Positions 58,812 to 64,000 of a stretch of 64,000 bases of DNA are shown here, one piece after another. Each line of letters begins with the position of its first letter. Position 1 is the stretch's first letter. The translations under genes were made by a program, and so were the position numbers. This DNA is from Siphonodentalium dalli (Eukaryota > Mollusca > Scaphopoda > Gadilida > Siphonodentaliidae), in contig CP136061.1 of NCBI GenBank assembly GCA_032622095.1, positions 137,417,587 to 137,481,586 of the forward strand, in the 5' to 3' direction. Under the pieces are notes generated by a model. It made no database searches and was not told where the DNA came from. It saw only the letters and a list, made by a program, of their open reading frames with translations.

Positions 58812-58958
58812 TTCTGGCCATTTTTTAACTTACTATCTAAACATTACCTGCCAATGAATAGGAATCCTTCTGTATTATCTATTCCCTATTGACCCTATTT
58901 TTAACCTCTTACACTAAAGTTCTTTATGGTTTAAAAAAACAACAGAACTATGACTTAC

Positions 58959-59153
58959 CATATCATCAAGCTCATCAGAGGATGTGCTTAGAGATGCCTG
59001 TCGCCATAGTGACATGATCTTGGTTGCCGAAGGTAACTCTAAAATAGCTGGATACACAACTTCAGTTGGAAAATTCATCTCCTTATAGGTCCTTCTTGAT
59101 GAGTAGTACCTTTGGGTTGTACTTTTGTTGTTTGAGAACTGCTGTACTCCTAA
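58959..59153 (-). CDS. Host gene exon 1 (first one found)
   Basis: The minus strand reads CACTTTCATTTTAG, a 195-base exon, then GTAAGT. It encodes 65 codons without a stop: LGVQQFSNNKSTTQRYYSSR, then RTYKEMNFPTEVVYPAILEL, PSATKIMSLWRQASLSTSSD and ELDDM. An alternative acceptor four bases further in is possible. The next exon continues in phase 0. Upstream exons would lie beyond P1-E and X3, probably outside the window. The protein is unrecognised; the serine-rich, acidic end suggests a linker before the helical part. Confidence 0.7.
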
Positions 59154-59157
59154 CTAA

Positions 59158-61450
59158 AATGAAAGTGTCAATGACACTGTAGCTCAACTTAGGTAGGGGA
59201 ATAATTTAATGGTTGACAGTAAATGGAGGAATAGGAAAGGTGCTAATTGAAATGTCTAACATGCGCCAAAGGATTTAGTGATGCAAAGAGTAAAATACAA
59301 GATGGCTGCTGGTGGCCATCTTTTTTGGCCAATTGACCCCAAAAGAACTCGTTCCCATCTACGTATAATTGTTAACATCCATGACAAATTTTATGAAGAT
59401 CTGACCAAAGCTACGACATACAAATTTCATGATGATCAGACGAACAGTACGACCTGTAGACCGCGCCAATGGATTGAATTTTAAAATCCAAGATGGCCGC
59501 TGGCAGCCATGTTTTTTGGCCGAATGACCCCACAATGATTCGTTCCCATCTACATGTCAATGTCAACATTCATGACAAATTTAATAAATATCAGACCAAA
59601 GGTATGACCTGTAGCCCACGCCAAAGGATTTAGTCATGCAAAAAGTAAAATGCTGGTGGCAATGTTTTTTGACCGAATGACCCCAAAACGACTCGTTCCC
59701 ATCTACATGTCATTGTTATAATTAATGACAAATTTCATGACCATTTGACCAAAGCTACGACCTGTAGCCCGCACCAAAGGATTTAGTCATGCAAAGAGTA
59801 AAATCCAAGATGGCTGCTGGCGGCCATGTTTTTTGACCAAATGACCCCATAACGACTCGATCCCATCTACATGTCATTGTTATCATTCATGACAAATTTC
59901 ATGATGATCAGACGAACAGTACGACCTGTAGCCCGCGCCAATGGATTGAATTTTGAAATCCAAGATGGCCGCCAGCAGCCATGTTTTTTGGCCGAATGAC
60001 CCGACAATGATTCGTTCCCATCTACATGTCAATGTCAACGTTCATGACAAATTTTATAAAGATTAGACCAAAGGCAACCTATAGCCCGCGCCAAAGGCTT
60101 TAGTCATGCAAAGAGTAAAATCCAAGATGGCCGCCATGTTTTTTGGCCGAACGACTCCAAAATCACTCGTTCCCATCTACATGTCAGTGTTAACATCCAT
60201 GACAAATTTCATAAACTTCCGACCAACACAACGACCTGTAGCCCGCGCCAAAGGATTTAGTCATGCAAAGAGTAAAATCCAAGATGGCTGCTGGCAGCCA
60301 TGTTTTTTGGCCGAACGACCCCAAAATCACTCGTTCCCATCTACATGTCATTATTAACATCAATGACAAATTTCATGATGATCAGACGAACAGTACGACC
60401 TGTAGCCCGCGCCAATGGATTGAATCTTGAAATCCAAGATGGCTGCCAGCGGCCATGTTTTTTGGCCGAATGACCCCAAAATGACTCGTTCCCATCTACA
60501 TGTCAATGTCAACATTCATGACAAATTTCATAAAGATCAGACCAAAGGTACGACCTGTAGCCCGCGCCAAAGGATTTAGTCATGCAAAGAGTAAAATACA
60601 AGATGGCTGCTGGCGGCCATGTTTTTTGGCCGAGCGACACCAAAATCACTCGTTCCCATCTACATGTCATTATTAACATCAATGACAAATTTCATGATGA
60701 TCAGGCGAACAGTACGATCTGTAGCCCGCGCCAATGGATTGAATCTTGAAATCCAAGATGGCTGCCAGCGGCAATGTTTTTAGGCCGAATGACCCCAAAA
60801 TGACTCGTTCCCATCTACATGTCAATGTCAACATTCATGACAAATTTCATAAAGATCAGACCAAAGGTACGACCTGTAGCCCGGGCCAAAGGATTTAGTC
60901 ATGCAAAGAGTAAAATCCAAGATGGCTGCTGGCGGCCATGTTTTTCGGCCGAACAACTCCAAAATCACTCGTTCCCATCTACATGTCATTGTTAACATCC
61001 ATGACAAATTTCATGATGTTCCGATCAAAGCTACGACCTGTAGCCCGCGCCAAAGGATTTAGTCATGCAAAGAGTAAAATCCAAGATGGCTGCTGGCGGC
61101 CATGTTTATTGGCCGAACGACCCCAAAATGACTCGTTCCCATCTACATGTCAATATTAACATCCATGACAAATTTCATGATGATCAGACGAACAGTACGA
61201 CCTGTAGCCCGCGCCAATGGATTGAATTTTGAAATCTAAGATGGCCGCCAGCGGCCATGTTTTTTGGCCGAATGACCCCACAATGATTCGTTCCCATCTA
61301 CATGTCAATGTCAACATTCATGACAAATTTCATAAAGATTAAACCAAAGGTACAACATGTAGCCCGCGCCAAAGGATTTAGTCATGCAAAGAGTAAAATC
61401 CAAGATGGCTGCTGGCGGCCATGTTTTTTGGCCGAACGACACCAAAATGA
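59158..61450 (+). mobile_element. P1-E: pearl/DINE-like element, about 14 units, 3' end displaced by X3
   Basis: The 5' palindrome AGTGTCAATGACACT (59164-59178) and TAGCTCAACTT are intact. About 14 units of ~158 bp follow, with the GCCCGCGCC variant dominant, which differs from P1-C (GCCCGTGCTA). The array stops within a unit at CACCAAAATGA, where X3 begins. The 3' terminus may lie beyond X3, outside the window. Confidence 0.8.
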
Positions 61451-61860
61451 TATTTTTAAAAATATAATATATATTTCCTTAAAGAAAGCCTGAACACTGA
61501 ACTATATGGATAGATGTCCTGTGTTTGTAAACCATAGCAGAAAAGGGTTAACTTTTTGGTCGCCTACGGTCATTCACGGTCTGTGGCTTGCCTCGGTATC
61601 AGTCACGCATGCGCAGTCCCAATATAATTCACTGTACAGATTGAATTAGCCAGTTTATTTTCAACTCAATCAGAAGATTGGCGAGTCGCGGGGTTGGGAA
61701 TGGCACCGCCATGGGAGGGCCCTATGATAGTTCAGTGTTCAGGCTTTCTTTAAGGAAATATATATTATATTTTTAAAAATATCATATTTCCGCCAAAGGA
61801 AGCCCTCACACTGAACTATATGGATTAGAATGCAAGCCCAGGAGGAGGCACGAGCAATAA
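61451..61860 (+). repeat. X3 left terminus: three copies of the end motif
   Basis: T1 (61451-61510) runs from TATTTTTAAAAATATAATAT to GAACACTGAACTATATGG. T2, the inverse copy, is at about 61728-61779. T3 (about 61780-61830) reads ATTTCCGCCAAAGGAAGCCC then CACACTGAACTATATGG. CCATGGGAGGGCCC lies before T2, and GGAGGAGGC at about 61843 follows T3. Confidence 0.75.
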
Positions 61861-62539
61861 AGTTAATAGCCAAATTTTGAGTAAAGGTACTCTTCTAAAA
61901 CAGATTGTACCATATATGAACACTTTAATGAATCTGTTAGGATTATTTACGTGAAATAACTCATATAGTTAGAGTGCTATATTGCTCAAATGTGTACCGC
62001 CCCCCTTGTTTTGAAATAAACATCCCATGAGGTGCCATCCAATGCATAGTTGCGAGCGAACCGAGCAAGTATAACGTTAGAAGAAACTCTTCGTTCTTCT
62101 CTGTGTCGTCTTCTTCAGCTGTCTGTTCTAAGGTCCCACCCGTCAAGGTCCCATGATGCAGGATCATGAAGGAAGGAGACTAACTCACTCTCCGCCTAAG
62201 CGACAGAACGACCTGCACAGACGGAGGCCCACTCCGCCGATGGCGAGACAACCAAAGTTAACTAACCGCTATTCGCCAAAGAAAAAGCCAGAGAACCTGA
62301 TGCCAAATTTGTGGCACAGGGATTGAGTTGAGAACCCATTAGGCCAAACAGGTTGTACAACGATAATGGAGTCAAGCCATCTGAACAGAGGGAGCCCCCC
62401 ACCCACGCATCTTGCAAGGTGGTCATGCCCCCTGTCGTTCTTAGAACAGCTTCCTTGTTTTTCTTCTACTGATCACATGTCTCTGAGGTACCTATGCATC
62501 ACAAGATATCCGACAGAAACCCTGTGATACAAATCTTAC

Positions 62540-62910
62540 GAGTATATAAACAGTCCTTCCCATGAGGAAAACACACCGAGAGCATTTATTTGCTCCCGTA
62601 ATGCAGAAGACGGGTGTAATATGGCACCCATACGATACCATAATTGTACATGTAAGTTGGGTTTTTGCTCAAACAAAAAGTCATTGTGGAATAGACCTAT
62701 GTCTAGTTACACTTTAATATGCCATAGTTGCACTGAGATGTTAAAGCATCTAAATAAACCTTAAAATAGGTCAATATTGAACCAACAATTACAGTCTCCA
62801 TTAGTATTTTGTGAAGAAGGACGGGCGCGAATTTTAGCACCAGTGAATTGAAAATTACGAGTGCATACGGGTGCGAGAGCAATCACTCCCGTCTCCTGGG
62901 AAGGACTGAT
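62540..62910. repeat. X-family conserved interior block
   Basis: CAGTCCTTCCCATGAGGAAA, GGTGTAATATGGCACC, GTTGGGTTTTTGCTCAAA and GCATACGGGTGCGAGAGCAA align with X2 44340-44640 and X4 48760-49025. It is non-coding as far as I can see. Confidence 0.65.
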
Positions 62911-63364
62911 ATAAATATATAAAAATGATATAAAAAATATATATCAAGGTGATCTATAAGTCACAATGAGATCATTGCAGAAGGCCCTTTGGCTCTTTGA
63001 CAACTGAAATCAGTTCAAATGATGTACAATGTAATCAGATGATAACCACGGGTAAATTGTCACCATACGGAATATTCAGTTCTGAGCCTCTGCCCAGAAC
63101 ATCATGTCACTTTCCCCCCCAAACAAACATGCAGCAGAACGACCTAGGTGTGTGATATGTTAGTGTGATGCATGCAGCAAACTAGGGGAAGACCCCCCCC
63201 CCCCCCAAAATGGCTCGCTGAAGGAAAAAAATGAAATTTTTTATCCTCCTAGTAACGGACACACATCCCTTTATAATGTTGTTACTTATTGAATTTTAAG
63301 AGCCATGATGGAGAGGAGCTCCCCCGACCTAAGTGGTCCTGTTGAAGGCATGTTTAAGGAAAAT

Positions 63365-63775
63365 AGGACAAATCCAACATAGACCGAAGCGAGCAGAGTT
63401 GTCAGCATGGTCTCAGGCCCTTATGATTGGGCGGCTGGTGCCATGTGGTTGGGATCCCCTCATATGGGTTGGTCCCTGCCTGCAAGGAAAGGTTTGATGG
63501 CTAGTCAATGAGCTTCCTCTAAAGCTGAGCTGGACAGCGCAAACGTCTTTGCCTGTTTTATTGTCGAATGTTGATAGGACAAATCCAGCATATACCGAAG
63601 CGCGCAGAGTTGGCAGCATGGTTTCAGGCCCTTATGATCGGGTGCCATGGGGTTGGGATCCACTCGGACTGGGTGGTCCCCTGCCTGCAAGGAAAGGTCT
63701 ATAACGCTAGTCAATGAGCTTCCTAGAAAGCTGAGATGGACAGTGCAAACGTCTTTGCCCGCGTTATTGTCTATT
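63365..63775. repeat. Two ~211 bp direct repeats
   Basis: AGGACAAATCCA(A/G)CATA begins the units at 63365 and 63576. Shared segments include TCAGGCCCTTATGAT, CTGCCTGCAAGGAAAGGT, CTAGTCAATGAGCTTCCT and GCAAACGTCTTTGCC. A run of 17 C precedes them at about 63189. Confidence 0.75.
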
Positions 63776-64000
63776 GTCTATAGGCGTGCAGTGCCCTGTT
63801 AATTTTATTACCCTGTGCCAGATAATCAAATTGATATTGGTAATAGGAGTATGAAGAGCCATGAGATGTACTCTGTCGGCCAGGCCATTGGCAGGGTCGT
63901 TGTGGCACGTGACAAGAGAAATGCTTTCCATGGAAATGTGCTTCATTCATGTGTGAAGTCTATTGACCAGTGTGTCAGTCGCGGGTCGTGTACCTTACCT

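Larger units (their letters stand above)
61451..64000 (+). mobile_element. X3: left part of another X element
   Basis: It begins exactly where a P1 unit is interrupted, which fixes its left boundary. The foldback left end (61451-61860) has the same three-motif layout as X1 and X2. The conserved interior block is at 62540-62910. No right end is visible before the window stops. No transposase motif was recognised. Confidence 0.65.

Noticed and set aside
1-64000. tRNA, rRNA or other structured RNA genes
   Set aside because: No tRNA A/B box pair with a cloverleaf and no rRNA core motif was seen. Many hairpins exist, but all belong to foldback elements or element ends.

Overview
The window looks like transposon-rich nuclear DNA from a marine invertebrate. 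It has no bacterial-type operons, it carries intron/exon structure on one strand, and almost all of the rest is mobile or tandemly repeated DNA. Tandem ~150-175 bp repeats with a short microsatellite and a terminal hairpin match the architecture described for the 'pearl'/DINE-like (Helentron-related) elements of bivalve molluscs. A mollusc is therefore my best guess, but similar repeats occur in other marine phyla and the sequence alone does not settle it.

One host gene can be supported. It lies on the minus strand as five exons with good splice sites and matching phases: 59153-58959, 58269-58168, 55784-55677, 51757-51678 and 36751-36682. The predicted product is an unrecognised soluble, helix-rich protein. 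Its introns hold most of the repeats between 36.7 and 59.2 kb, and the gene is incomplete at both ends.

Layout. 0-1 kb: broken non-LTR retrotransposon (LINE). 2.5-3.8 kb: repeat array P1-A. 3.84-5.46 kb: hAT element with an 8-bp target duplication and a BED-finger remnant. 5.66-9.87 kb: 4.2 kb element with a TTA duplication, carrying a degenerate minisatellite and family P2. 11.7-12.9 kb: family P3. 14.2-16.0 kb: P1-B. 16-17.2 kb: foldback elements. 17.7-19.5 kb: decayed LINE. 19.75-23.44 kb: P1-C, the largest array. 23.5-26.1 kb: MITEs of several superfamilies. 27.1-32.5 kb: element X1. 32.9-36.7 kb: MITEs, P3-B and a minimal P1. 37-40 kb: TTAA-flanked MITEs, one split by a hAT element. 40.9-46.95 kb: element X2 with P4 inside. 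48.8-50.05 kb: remnant X4. 52.3-55.7 kb: P1-like array split by two hAT elements. 56.3-56.85 kb: LINE 3' part. 59.16-61.45 kb: P1-E, interrupted by X3, which runs off the window.

The most unusual observations are these. (1) A family of large inverted-repeat elements (X1-X4) carries extra copies of its own terminus in a foldback at the left end. (2) A palindromic Tc1/mariner-type MITE inside X1 has about 45 T-to-C changes on one strand and almost none in the other direction, which looks like A-to-G editing of a hairpin RNA. (3) Four unrelated repeat families share one layout of array, microsatellite and terminal hairpin. (4) P1 elements sit directly against two 3' splice sites of the host gene.
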